A stretch of 64,000 bases of DNA from Labedella populi. GTDB lineage: Bacteria; Actinomycetota; Actinomycetes; Actinomycetales; Microbacteriaceae. The notes beneath the pieces were generated by a model that saw only the letters and a program-made list of their open reading frames with translations, was not told where the DNA came from and made no database searches. Position 1 is the stretch's first letter, and each line of letters begins with the position of its first letter. The position numbers and the translations under genes are program-made. Below are positions 8,001 through 15,592 of the stretch, piece by piece. The stretch spans positions 558,001 through 622,000 of the forward strand of contig NZ_RZNC01000001.1 of NCBI RefSeq assembly GCF_004078655.1, given 5' to 3'.

Positions 8001-10026
8001 CTTCATCGGCACCGTCACCCAGGAGACCCCCTCGCTCGTGTCTCCCGACAACGTCGCGTCGATCGACTTCGGCGACCCCGTCGAAGCGGTCAACCGCGTG
8101 GCGGCGAAGCTCACGGACGGCGATGCCGCGAACGGTGAGGCCGACGTCATCATCGCGAACTACCACGAGGGTGCCGGCGCGGGCGCGCCCGACGGTGCGA
8201 CGCTCGAGGAGGAGGTCGCCGCCGGCGGCGTCTTCGCCGAGATCGTCACCGAGACCTCGGCAGAGGTCGACGCCATCTTCACGGGTCACACGCACAAGCA
8301 GTACGCGTGGGACGCTCCCGTCCCGGGCGTCGAGGGCGAGACCCGTCCCGTGCTCCAGACGGGCAGCTACGGCGAGAACATCGGAAACGTTGTCCTCACG
8401 CTCGACCCCGAGACGGGCGACGTGCAGTCGTACACCGCTCGCAACGTGAGCCGCACGACGGTCGCCGACGACGTCCTCGTCACGGCGTACCCTCGCGTCG
8501 CGGAGGTCAAGGCCATCGTCGACACGGCGATCGCCGAGGCCGCCGTCATCGGCAACCAGCCGAAGGGTTCGGTCACCGCCGACATCACGACAGCCTTCGC
8601 CGGCGGATCGTACGTCGACGGGAAGTGGACCGGCGGCACTCGTGACGACCGCGCGAGCGAATCGACGCTCGGCAACACCGTCGCCGACGCGCTCCAGTCG
8701 ATCCTCTCCTCGGAGGAGCGGGGCGGGGCCGAGATCGGCATCGTGAACTCGGGCGGTCTGCGCGCGGAGCTCTTCTATGCTCCGGACGGCACGATCACCT
8801 ACGCCGAGGCGAACGCGGTCCTGCCGTTCCTCAACAACCTCTGGACCACGACCCTCACGGGTGCGCAGTTCAAGGAAGCGCTCGAGCAGCAGTGGCAGAC
8901 CAACGCCGACGGCACCATCCCGTCGCGGCCGTTCCTCAAGCTCGGCCTGTCCGACAACGTGGAGTACACCTACGACGCATCTCGTGCCCAGGGTGACCGC
9001 GTCACGGGAATCTGGATCGACGGCGAGCCCCTCGTCGCCGCTCAGGACTACCGTGTCGGGTCCTTCAGCTTCCTGCTGCAGGGCGGCGACAACTTCCGCG
9101 TCTTCGCGGAGGGGGCGCAGACGCGCGACTCGGGTCTCGTCGACCGCGACGCGTGGATCTCCTACCTCGAGGAGAACCAGGGACTGTCTCCTGAATTCGA
9201 CCGCAAGAGCGTGTCCGTCACGAACGCACCGACCGAGATCGTCGAGCCGGGCTCGACCGTCACGTTCGACGTCTCGTCGCTCGACCTCACGTCCCTCGGA
9301 AGCCCGGTGAACACCTCGCTCACGGCGGAGTGGACGGGATCGGACGCGACGTTCGATCCGATCGCCGTCGCGAACGGCGCGGCGTCGGTGTCGCTCACGG
9401 TACCGGCCGATGCTGCAGCGGACAGCGAGATCGTGCTCACGGCGCAGCCGTCCGGCACCGTTTTCCGCGTGCCCGTCTCAGTGAACGCCGCAGAGGAGCC
9501 CGAGCCGCAGCCGGAGAAGCCGATCGAGGCGCCCGTCGGCGTCGACTCGGAGGACCTCCCGGCCGATCTCGAGGACGCGATCTCGGTGTCGCCGGATGAG
9601 GTGAAGCCCGGCCAGGAGATCTCGGTCTTCGTCGGTGCCGAGCGCGCCGGCGAGTGGGTCGCGGTGTGGATGTACTCCGCTCCGACGCTCATCGCCGACT
9701 GGCAGCAGGTCTCGGTGACGGGTTCGGTCACGGCGACCATCCCGCTCGACGCGACGGCCGGTGAGCACCTCATCGCCGTGACCGACGCAGCGAACGATGT
9801 CATCGGCTGGACGGACATCACTGTCCTCGCCGCTGCGGCGCCGGGAGACGGAGATGGCGACAACGGCACCGGCGACGGATCAGGAGCCGGCAACGGATCC
9901 GGTTCCGGAACGGGTGACGGCCTCGCCGTGACCGGAACGACGGTGGCGCCCATCGCGGCACTCGCGCTCCTGCTGCTGCTCGCCGGAGCGACGGTCCTCA
10001 TCGCGCGGAAGCGCGCGCGGGCCTGA
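5089..10026 (+). CDS. Wall-anchored ExeM/NucH nuclease fused to UshA-type 5'-nucleotidase
   Basis: A 1645-residue secreted protein starting at TTG 5089 behind CGAGGGAG. Order: signal peptide to about residue 36 (APASAA); lamin-tail domain (about 37-200); Pro/Glu linker; OB-fold-like YhcR region (about 245-480); ExeM/NucH endonuclease (about 505-840) with IAGFNVLNYF, LIGDFNAY, SLDHVYAS and SSDHDP; metallophosphatase (about 843-1150) with NDFHGR, SGDN, GNHEFD and GHTHK; 5'-nucleotidase C-terminal domain (about 1165-1370); Ig-like region; Gly/Asp/Ser linker; LAVTG at residue 1612, a hydrophobic helix and RKRARA. The tail is a sortase signal of the LAxTG kind. It should cut extracellular nucleic acid and dephosphorylate the nucleotides at the cell surface, salvaging phosphate and nucleosides. 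The two halves also occur as separate proteins. Confidence 0.92.
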   Translation: MSKPATRPVRAGFATLLGGALVAAPLIGVAAPASAAVDGSDVVISEAFLNGGSNGAAYTHKFVELYNPTDTDISLEGMSIQYRSAGGTSNPTGVIPLSGSIAADGYYLVQGASNNASGDIGDPLPTPNASGSASFSGSSGTIFLADQATALTAPATGSLVDAEAIVDLLGYGTSNTFETSPSTAASLTTSIARTEGVDTDDNSADFLAGAPTPTNAAGEMPESPEEPTEPEEPTAPSEPVTIAQIQGAGTTSPFAGQTVTTTGVVTATYPSGGFNGYYIQTPGTGGAIDLATHTASDGIFVYSASTVASVAIGDYVKVTGVAGDYYDLTQITVGSAAGLEKLDASTVEAPEAATIAYPSDAGKREALEGMLVAPVGGFTVSNTYSTNQYAELGLAAGESPLITPTEIARPGSAGYTAAVADNAARAVTLDDGASINFLGSDANKDIPLPYLTQNAAITVGSAVEFTEEVILDYRNSAWKFQPTTQLTAEDDLPATFSDVREAKPADVGGDIQIAGFNVLNYFTTTGDELAGCEYYRDRDGDPVTIDGGCAARGAAEDEDLERQEAKIVAAINGLGAEVVSLEEIENSVKFGTDRDEALSILVEALNEAAGDDVWAFVPSPDASELPSVDSQDVIRNAFIYKQAAVQPVGDSRVLLDPAFNNARQPLAQEFRVTDAEGTFLAIVNHFKSKGSGSGADADQGDGQGGSNASRVAQANALVAFSNELQTELGTDEVFLIGDFNAYTMEDPSVVLTQAGYVDQGSKTGEYSYSFSGQSGSLDHVYASPAADAKITGVDIWNINAGEAIAKEYSRYNYNATNFYDESVFRSSDHDPILVGYSVDALPVDLNLIDINDFHGRIDANTVKFAGTIEQLKAEYGDDNSMFVSSGDNVGASVFASSSQGDQPTIDVLNTLELVASAVGNHEFDQGFADLTDRIETEADWDYLGANVYEKGTETPAMQEYSLQEIDGLTVAFIGTVTQETPSLVSPDNVASIDFGDPVEAVNRVAAKLTDGDAANGEADVIIANYHEGAGAGAPDGATLEEEVAAGGVFAEIVTETSAEVDAIFTGHTHKQYAWDAPVPGVEGETRPVLQTGSYGENIGNVVLTLDPETGDVQSYTARNVSRTTVADDVLVTAYPRVAEVKAIVDTAIAEAAVIGNQPKGSVTADITTAFAGGSYVDGKWTGGTRDDRASESTLGNTVADALQSILSSEERGGAEIGIVNSGGLRAELFYAPDGTITYAEANAVLPFLNNLWTTTLTGAQFKEALEQQWQTNADGTIPSRPFLKLGLSDNVEYTYDASRAQGDRVTGIWIDGEPLVAAQDYRVGSFSFLLQGGDNFRVFAEGAQTRDSGLVDRDAWISYLEENQGLSPEFDRKSVSVTNAPTEIVEPGSTVTFDVSSLDLTSLGSPVNTSLTAEWTGSDATFDPIAVANGAASVSLTVPADAAADSEIVLTAQPSGTVFRVPVSVNAAEEPEPQPEKPIEAPVGVDSEDLPADLEDAISVSPDEVKPGQEISVFVGAERAGEWVAVWMYSAPTLIADWQQVSVTGSVTATIPLDATAGEHLIAVTDAANDVIGWTDITVLAAAAPGDGDGDNGTGDGSGAGNGSGSGTGDGLAVTGTTVAPIAALALLLLLAGATVLIARKRARA

Positions 10027-10035
10027 TCGACCCTG

Positions 10036-10082
10036 AACGCCGTGTGGCGCGTCACCTCGCTGGTGGCGCGCCACACGGCGTT
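10036..10082. terminator. Strong bidirectional hairpin terminator
   Basis: AACGCCGTGTGGCGCG at 10036-10051 pairs perfectly with 10067-10082: a 16-bp GC-rich stem with a 15-nt loop, followed by TTT on the plus strand. It lies between the convergent nuclease/nucleotidase gene and the DUF4166 gene and probably serves both. Confidence 0.8.
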
Positions 10083-10119
10083 TCGCGCAGCCCGCGATGA
10101 GCACGATCGTCGGATCACC

Positions 10120-10758
10120 TCACCGTTCCGGAGACGGTCCGATCGTGTAGGTGAAGGATCCGGTGTAGCGGAAGATCTCTCCGAGGAACGGGGCGTCGAT
10201 TCGGACGTCGACGTGCTGACGTGACGGATCCCTCTCCTCGATGTGTTCACGGAGGTGCATCGTGGCGAGTGGCGGGAGCGGGACCCGCGCGCGGCCGACG
10301 TGCACGGCGAGGGCCGTGGACGTCATGTGCAGGGCGCCGGAGACGACCGAGAGTCGGATCGTGACGCCGAGCCCGCCACGCTTCCCCAGCCTGTCGTAGA
10401 GGCGGCCGCACCGGACGATCATGGCGTCCTCCATGATCCGGGTGCGGCCGCGGAAGGCGAACGTGCGGACGGCGCTGAGCCCGCCGTTCCTCCTCGGAAT
10501 GTTGGTGACCTCGAACGGCACATCGTGTCCGAGCTCGGGGAAGAGGACGTGCCGCCATGCCATCAGGGCCAGTACGGGACGGAGGAATCGGCGCCGGGAT
10601 CCCGCGACGCGGTAGACGCCAGCCCCTGATCCCACCCAGCCGGCGGGGATCGGGCCGAAGTAGCGCTGGAGGCGCGGGTCGAGCGCCGAGTAGTCCGCGC
10701 CGAGGATGCGCTGATACATCGACGTCGGGGGTTCGGTGAGAGAGGCGTCTTCGCTCAT
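10120..10758 (-). CDS. DUF4166 domain protein
   Basis: A 212-residue protein. The pattern LDPRLQRYFGPIPAGWVGSG at residues 27-46, the central PVLALMAWRHVLFPELGHDVPFEV and the late IRLSVVSGALHM match what I know of DUF4166 proteins, whose function is not established. Its ATG overlaps the TGA of the upstream LtrA-type gene by four bases (10755-10758), so the two are translationally coupled and probably work together. No signal peptide or membrane helix is evident. It ends against the shared hairpin terminator. Confidence 0.7.
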   Translation of the reverse strand: MSEDASLTEPPTSMYQRILGADYSALDPRLQRYFGPIPAGWVGSGAGVYRVAGSRRRFLRPVLALMAWRHVLFPELGHDVPFEVTNIPRRNGGLSAVRTFAFRGRTRIMEDAMIVRCGRLYDRLGKRGGLGVTIRLSVVSGALHMTSTALAVHVGRARVPLPPLATMHLREHIEERDPSRQHVDVRIDAPFLGEIFRYTGSFTYTIGPSPER

Positions 10759-11927
10759 GCCCCAGTGTGCTCCCGGGTCACCTCGAGCACAACGACGATC
10801 GTGATCATGATGACGGCGGCCACGACGAGGCTCAGCGGACCGAGCGCGCTCACCGCGAGCCCGACCGCGAGGATCACCACCGCGGCATTCGCCCAGGCGG
10901 GCAGCCGGTCGCGGAGGGCGAGGAACCAGATGCCGAGGATGAAGAGGGCGACGGGGACCGTGGTCGTCGCGGCCGCGACCGCCGCATCGAGGTCCGCCTG
11001 ATTCGTGTCATGGTCGATCGCGACCTCGATCCCTGCGGAGAACGCCCCCGCAGCGGCGAAGATCATGTAGTGCACATACCCGAACACGAACGAACCTCGG
11101 AACGTCGTGAGGCGCTCGTGCTGCGGACGCGCGAAGTAGACCCACCACATCCCGGCAGCGAGGATCAGCCCCGTCACCGCGATCGTGAGGAGCGGGGCGA
11201 TTTCCTCCGAGTGGTGGATCGCGTCGATGATGGCGTTCGCCGACGCGAGGATCGACTCCCCGAGCAGGATGAGCGTGAACAGGCCGTACCGCTCGGTGAC
11301 GTGGTGCGGATGCGACGGTGTGGCGACGCGTCGCTCCGCCCACAGCGGGATGATGACCTCCACGAGAGCGAGGATGAGGAAGCCGATCGGCTGCCACGCG
11401 TCGGGGATGGCGAGCCACCATGCCACCCACAGCATCTGGAGGCCGGCGATGCCACCCGCGTACCGCAACGCCGTCGCGCGGTGGCCGGGCGAGCTGATCC
11501 CCGCGCGTAGCCACTGCGTCACCATGGCGAGCCGCATCACGACGTACCCCAGCACCACGAGGGTGAACTCTCCGTCGATCATCGCCGTCGCCGCTCCCGC
11601 CGCGAGCACGAGCGCGCCGCCCATCTGGACGATCGTCGTGACGCGGTACAGCCAGTCATCCGTGTCGAACGAGGTCGCGAACCACGTGAAGTTCATCCAC
11701 GCCCACCAGATCGCGAAGAAGACCATGAGGTAGGGGCCGACACCGCTGACGATGTGCCCCTCGCTCTCGAGGTGGTGGAGGTTCTGTGATGAGATCGCGA
11801 CCGAGACGACGAAAACGAGGTCGAAGAACAGCTCGAGTGGACTCGCCGTCCGGTGCGGCTGGTCCGGATCCCGCGCCGTCATCCGGACGAGCCCGAATCG
11901 GGAGCGGAGGGGAACCGGAGTACTCAT
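10755..11927 (-). CDS. Low-temperature-requirement A (LtrA) family membrane protein
   Basis: A 390-residue polytopic membrane protein with about 11-12 hydrophobic segments. The LtrA signature is near the N-terminus (TASPLELFFDLVFVVSVAIS) and again at AERRVATPSHPHHVTERYGLFTLILLGESIL. ATG 11927 has GGGAAGG upstream; farther in-frame starts give implausible sequence. The family was named in Listeria for growth at low temperature, but the molecular role is unknown. It is the first gene of a two-gene unit with the DUF4166 protein. A second LtrA paralogue lies at 14408-15592. Confidence 0.88.
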   Translation of the reverse strand: MSTPVPLRSRFGLVRMTARDPDQPHRTASPLELFFDLVFVVSVAISSQNLHHLESEGHIVSGVGPYLMVFFAIWWAWMNFTWFATSFDTDDWLYRVTTIVQMGGALVLAAGAATAMIDGEFTLVVLGYVVMRLAMVTQWLRAGISSPGHRATALRYAGGIAGLQMLWVAWWLAIPDAWQPIGFLILALVEVIIPLWAERRVATPSHPHHVTERYGLFTLILLGESILASANAIIDAIHHSEEIAPLLTIAVTGLILAAGMWWVYFARPQHERLTTFRGSFVFGYVHYMIFAAAGAFSAGIEVAIDHDTNQADLDAAVAAATTTVPVALFILGIWFLALRDRLPAWANAAVVILAVGLAVSALGPLSLVVAAVIMITIVVVLEVTREHTGA

Positions 11928-12046
11928 GAACGGCCTTCCCGTCGACACGAGGTGCCTCTGCACCGGTTCGGACGATAGCAGTCCGCCGTGTCGCGACAAT
12001 CGGGCCGCCGTGGCCGGGCGTCGTCCGCGGGGGCTTCGTCTCCCGG

Positions 12047-12052
12047 TAATCT
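12047..12052 (+). promoter_or_regulatory. -10 element of a probable leaderless promoter (TAATCT)
   Basis: TAATCT ends six nt before the GTG at 12059 and no Shine-Dalgarno lies between, so transcription would begin at the start codon. The same geometry recurs at five or more genes in this window. Confidence 0.6.
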
Positions 12053-12058
12053 GGTCCG

Positions 12059-12625
12059 GTGGGTCAGCAAACCATCGTCCGCTCCGTGCAGGACGCCGAT
12101 ATCGCGGGTGTCGAGCGGGTCGTCCGCGAGGCGTTCGGGTCGGACGGGGCCAAGGTGTTCGGTCTCGTGGAGGCGCTCCGCCCCGGGTACGCCCGTGCGG
12201 AACTCGTCGCGGAGCTCGACGGGGAGATCGTCGGGCACGTCCTGCTGAGTCACTCGTGGGTCGATGCGCGCGCCGCCCTCCTCGACGTCCTCGTACTCAG
12301 TCCGCTCGCGGTGCTCCCGGCGTTCCAGGGGCAGGGGATCGGCGGCGAGCTGCTCGGCGACGCGTTCGCGTCGGCGGAGGAACTGGCGTCACCGGCGATC
12401 TTCCTCGAGGGCGACCCGAGCTACTACTCGCGCCAGGGCTTCTCAGCCGCCGAGCCGCTCGGCTTCGAGCGGCCGAGCCGGCGGATCCCCGAGGCCGCGT
12501 TCCAGGTGGCGCTGCTGGACGGTCACGAGGAGTGGATGAGCGGACGCCTCGTCTACCCGGAGCCGTTCTGGACCTACGACTGCGTCGGTCTGCGCGACCC
12601 CCTGCTCACCCGATTCGGCTGCTGA
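12059..12625 (+). CDS. GNAT-family N-acetyltransferase
   Basis: A 188-residue acetyltransferase. The acetyl-CoA loop is seen as LAVLPAFQGQGIGGELLGDAF (about residues 84-104). Before it come strand beta4 (DVLVLSPLAV), and after it FLEGDPSYYSRQGFSAAEPLGF, the Y..GF pattern typical of the YhbS-like group. The acceptor substrate cannot be read from sequence. The GTG start is fixed by the -10 element six nt upstream and by lack of a ribosome site. It is transcribed divergently from the LtrA-type gene and stands alone. Confidence 0.85.
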   Translation: MGQQTIVRSVQDADIAGVERVVREAFGSDGAKVFGLVEALRPGYARAELVAELDGEIVGHVLLSHSWVDARAALLDVLVLSPLAVLPAFQGQGIGGELLGDAFASAEELASPAIFLEGDPSYYSRQGFSAAEPLGFERPSRRIPEAAFQVALLDGHEEWMSGRLVYPEPFWTYDCVGLRDPLLTRFGC

Positions 12626-12726
12626 TCGCCTCCTTGGGGAGCGCATCCGAGTAGGTCCACAGGGCGCGGGCGCAGCCGACAATCTCGCGCTCCGCCGACC
12701 GTGCCGAGCGTCGAGTCGCAGGTGGT

Positions 12727-13314
12727 TCAGAGGACGGGGTCCCTCAGTATCGTGCGGAGCGTGTCCTGCGGCGTGGTCCGGGTGAAGGCGTCGAGATGGA
12801 TCTCGTGATGCGGGCCGGCTCGGTGCAGGTCCTGACGTCGTGCGTACTCTCCGAGGCGCGCGAGTGTTGCATACTCGTCCGAGAACGGCCCATGATGCAT
12901 GACCTGAACCACGTCCTGCTCGGGGATCGTGAACGATGTGACGGCGTCGGAGGCGGTGTCCGCGGCGCTCGCCGCCCGGGTCCGTGCTGAGGCGATGGCT
13001 TCGTCGGTCGTGCCTGCCGGGATCTGCGCCAGTACCCGATAGAGCAGGGATGGGATCGGGTTCACGCTGTAGAAGTCGGCGATCTCCGCGGGTGTGGAGT
13101 TCTCGGGGTACCAGAACTGGAGTTCCACGACCGGCGTCTCCTCCCTCTGGGCGAGGGCGCGGGCGATATCGGAGACCAGGATCTTCTTGCGGTAGAACTC
13201 ATCGCTGCCGGGCGCGCCGTCGCCGAGGACGGCGACGTAGTCGACAGAAGGAGTCCGGACGTACTCCGGATCGTCCGACGCATGCAGGTGCTCGGAGAGC
13301 GTGGTGGCGGACAC
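12727..13314 (-). CDS. GyrI-like small-molecule-binding domain protein
   Basis: A 195-residue protein with no DNA-binding domain. The C-terminal half carries the GyrI/AraC-effector pattern: QVMHHGPFSDEYATLARLGEY, then GPHHEIHLDAF and a final LRTILRDPVL. Such free-standing domains bind hydrophobic ligands or inhibitors; the ligand here is unknown. I prefer GTG 13314, which has AGGAG five nt upstream, over the GTG at 13320. It follows the MazG-like gene by 39 nt and probably belongs to the same TetR-led transcript. Confidence 0.72.
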   Translation of the reverse strand: MSATTLSEHLHASDDPEYVRTPSVDYVAVLGDGAPGSDEFYRKKILVSDIARALAQREETPVVELQFWYPENSTPAEIADFYSVNPIPSLLYRVLAQIPAGTTDEAIASARTRAASAADTASDAVTSFTIPEQDVVQVMHHGPFSDEYATLARLGEYARRQDLHRAGPHHEIHLDAFTRTTPQDTLRTILRDPVL

Positions 13315-13353
13315 TATCACTCCTGTCGGTCTTGTGGCGGGGGCGGAAACGGG

Positions 13354-13719
13354 TCAGTTCGAGTGGTCGGGGCGGGTGCGGGCTATGGTGGCCTCGAGGC
13401 CACCGCTGATGTTCGCCATCGTCTCGGCGTAGGCCTGGTCCAGGTCGATGCCGAGCTTGTCGGCGAGGACAAACGTCCACCACATCGACTCCGCGAGCTT
13501 GTGTTCGAGCTCGGCGCGTGGATCGCCGTCGATGCCCCAGGTGCCGTCGTGGGCGAGGAGGAGTCGACCGATGTAACCGACGTCGTTCGAGAAGCCGATC
13601 ATGAGTTCGTGCAGCGACCAGGTCTTCCCGTTGAAGCGCTCCTCCAGCACCTCGTATTGGGATCGGACGGCGAGGGCTTGGTCTCGCGCAATGGACAGTG
13701 ACGATGTGTGCTCAGACAC
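13354..13719 (-). CDS. MazG-like nucleotide pyrophosphohydrolase-type protein
   Basis: A 121-residue all-helical protein. ELEHKLAESMWWTFVLADKLGIDLDQAYAETMANI (about 70-105) resembles the MazG helix pair in which acidic residues hold Mg2+ for NTP pyrophosphate hydrolysis. Only part of the usual EExxE set is plain, so activity is uncertain. It overlaps the TetR-type gene by eight bases (13712-13719) and is probably translated from the same transcript. It could be a house-cleaning or signalling enzyme under that repressor. Confidence 0.6.
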   Translation of the reverse strand: MSEHTSSLSIARDQALAVRSQYEVLEERFNGKTWSLHELMIGFSNDVGYIGRLLLAHDGTWGIDGDPRAELEHKLAESMWWTFVLADKLGIDLDQAYAETMANISGGLEATIARTRPDHSN

Positions 13720-14359
13720 GGGCGGTCTCCTTCGAGTCGACTGATGGGTGTTCGGTGGAGCGGGGGGAAACGAGGGGTGTGGGGAAGCCGGCCACGATCC
13801 GCCGCACCATGGACAAGAGCGTTTCCCGGGTCGTCCCGTCTGCGGCGCGGATGGCGAACCCGCTGGTCACGGTGATCAGAAACGCTGCGAGTTCATCCGG
13901 GTCCTCATCCTCCGCGAGATCGCCCTCGTCGACCGCGCGACGAAATCGCTCGGCGAAGAGGGATTCGATCCTCGCTCGGTTCTCCGTGAGTGCAGCCAGC
14001 TGCGTCGACCCCTCCGTCGCCACCGCAGCCTGCACCGAGAGGCAGCCGGCGGGACGCCCTGGCATGGTGACCGCGACAGCGTTGCCGGTGAGGAACGACT
14101 CCGCCACCTCACGAGCCGTCGGTCGAGCGAGGGCGTCCGTGACGTAGCCCATGCTGCGTTCGACGTAGCGGCGAAGCGCTGACTGGAAGAGCTGAGTCTT
14201 GTCACCGAATGCCGCGTACAGACTCGGCCGGCTGATGCCCATTGCTGCGGTCAGCTCGGACATGCTGGCCCCGTCGAAGCCGCGACGCCAGAAGACATCG
14301 ACCGCATCATCCAGGGCGCGATCGGGATCGAAGCCGCGCGGTCGCCCGGAGACTGCCAT
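13712..14359 (-). CDS. TetR/AcrR-family repressor
   Basis: A 215-residue regulator. The N-terminal helix-turn-helix is clear: ALDDAVDVFWRRGFDGASM, SELTAAMGISRPSLYAAFGDKTQLF (residues 15-60). The C-terminal region has RPAGCLSVQAA, seen in the TetR group with a C-terminal ligand-binding domain of the AefR/YxaF sort. The ATG has a GGAGGCGAGGGC tract just upstream. A TACCAATCGGTA site lies about 23 nt upstream of the start, which suggests autorepression. It leads a unit with the MazG-like and GyrI-like genes. Inducer unknown. Confidence 0.88.
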   Translation of the reverse strand: MAVSGRPRGFDPDRALDDAVDVFWRRGFDGASMSELTAAMGISRPSLYAAFGDKTQLFQSALRRYVERSMGYVTDALARPTAREVAESFLTGNAVAVTMPGRPAGCLSVQAAVATEGSTQLAALTENRARIESLFAERFRRAVDEGDLAEDEDPDELAAFLITVTSGFAIRAADGTTRETLLSMVRRIVAGFPTPLVSPRSTEHPSVDSKETARV

Positions 14360-14381
14360 GCCCTCGCCTCCTTCTCTTGTA

Positions 14382-14393
14382 TACCAATCGGTA
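14382..14393. promoter_or_regulatory. Candidate TetR operator TACCAATCGGTA
   Basis: TACC-N4-GGTA is a near-perfect dyad, close to the ACC-N4-GGT core of many AcrR/TetR operators. It lies in the 48-bp gap between the end of the second LtrA gene and the TetR start. The site fits autoregulation; no second copy was seen upstream of the aldo/keto reductase gene. Confidence 0.6.
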
Positions 14394-14407
14394 CATAAGT
14401 CATTGTG

Positions 14408-15592
14408 TCACAGATCGTCGGGGTGAGGCGAATGCTCACACAGGCGCTGGTAGGCGGTGAGCCCGAGCGTCAGCAGCGCGATGATGCCGAGTGCGGTGAG
14501 AGGTGGAATGAGCGACATCGCCGGGGTCAATGCGAGCGCGAGGCCTGCTGCGACCACGCTGGACCGGGGGAGACGGTGGGTCGTGCGCCAGACGTAGGCC
14601 GCTGTGGACACGAAGAACAGTGCGACCCCGCCCGTGAGGGCCGTTGCCGTGAAGGCTCCCGCATGGCTCGCTACGTCGATGTGTTCGATGGCGCTGCCGA
14701 TCCCCGTGGAGGCGAGGAGGATCCCCGCCACGATCCCGAAATGAAGGTACGTGCCGGCGGTCGCTACCGCGGTGCGGCGTGTACCGGTGAGGGCAGCGAT
14801 ATAGCGCTCGGCAGTCGCGGGCAGGCGGTCGAAATACTGCCACCACATCCCGAGTGCGAGTGTCGCGGCGAGGAGTGAACCGACGACGACGACCGGCGAA
14901 AGGGTGGCGTGAGTGGCTCCGAGCCCGATCGAGATGATCGATTCTCCGAGGGCCAGGATGACGACGAGACCGTGTCGCTCGGCGTAGTGTCCGACCGACG
15001 GGAGCTGCCACTCGCCGTTGCGAGAGGTGAGGTACACGGTGATGCCTTCGATCACCACGGCCGCCGACCACAGCGTGAGCTGAGCGGTCCCGCCCAGTAC
15101 TGCCCCCGCGATCAATGCGGCGGACACGGGCACGATGGTTATGCCCATCGTGCGGAGCACCTGGCGGCGCAGTGGCAGGTCTCGGCCGGCCACGACGATG
15201 TTCACGCCCGTGTAGGCGAGCGACAACGCCACGAAGCCGACTGCGAACAGGAGCGCCCCGAAACGGCTCTCACCGGGGCGCGGATATACCTCGGGGATGG
15301 CGATCGAGAGTGCGAGGACCATCACGATCGCGAGGATGATCCCCACCCGGACGACTCCGTGGTCGGCCGTGCTTTGGTTCGCCAGCCAGGCGTGCGAAGC
15401 CCAGGACCACCACAGCACTCCGAGAACCGCGACACCGCCGAGCACGCTCGTCACACTCGCCTCGGCAGCCATCAGGTGCGTCACCTGAGTGAAGGCGAAG
15501 ACGTAGACGAGGTCGAAGAACAACTCGAGCGGTGTCGCGCGGTGGTCCCCGCTCGGCGGGGTACCCGCGCGAGCGTCGACGGGGGCGGTCAT
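14408..15592 (-). CDS. Second LtrA-family membrane protein
   Basis: A 394-residue membrane protein, paralogous to 10755-11927. The family motif is at the N-terminus (RATPLELFFDLVYVFAFTQV), and SVGHYAERHGLVVILALGESIISIG matches the ERYGLF..LGESIL region of the first copy. About 11 hydrophobic segments follow each other. Its ATG overlaps the TGA of the aldo/keto reductase by four bases (15589-15592), so it is translated by coupling to that enzyme. Function is unknown; as with the other copy, pairing with a soluble partner is the main clue. Confidence 0.88.
   Translation of the reverse strand: MTAPVDARAGTPPSGDHRATPLELFFDLVYVFAFTQVTHLMAAEASVTSVLGGVAVLGVLWWSWASHAWLANQSTADHGVVRVGIILAIVMVLALSIAIPEVYPRPGESRFGALLFAVGFVALSLAYTGVNIVVAGRDLPLRRQVLRTMGITIVPVSAALIAGAVLGGTAQLTLWSAAVVIEGITVYLTSRNGEWQLPSVGHYAERHGLVVILALGESIISIGLGATHATLSPVVVVGSLLAATLALGMWWQYFDRLPATAERYIAALTGTRRTAVATAGTYLHFGIVAGILLASTGIGSAIEHIDVASHAGAFTATALTGGVALFFVSTAAYVWRTTHRLPRSSVVAAGLALALTPAMSLIPPLTALGIIALLTLGLTAYQRLCEHSPHPDDL

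Noticed and set aside
5188-8295. 1035-codon open frame on the minus strand
   Set aside because: It lies opposite the nuclease/nucleotidase gene, whose motifs are plain, and has low-complexity Arg/Val/Asp content.
13748-14182. Plus-strand open frame over the TetR-type gene
   Set aside because: The minus-strand frame has a clear TetR helix-turn-helix; the plus frame is a shadow.
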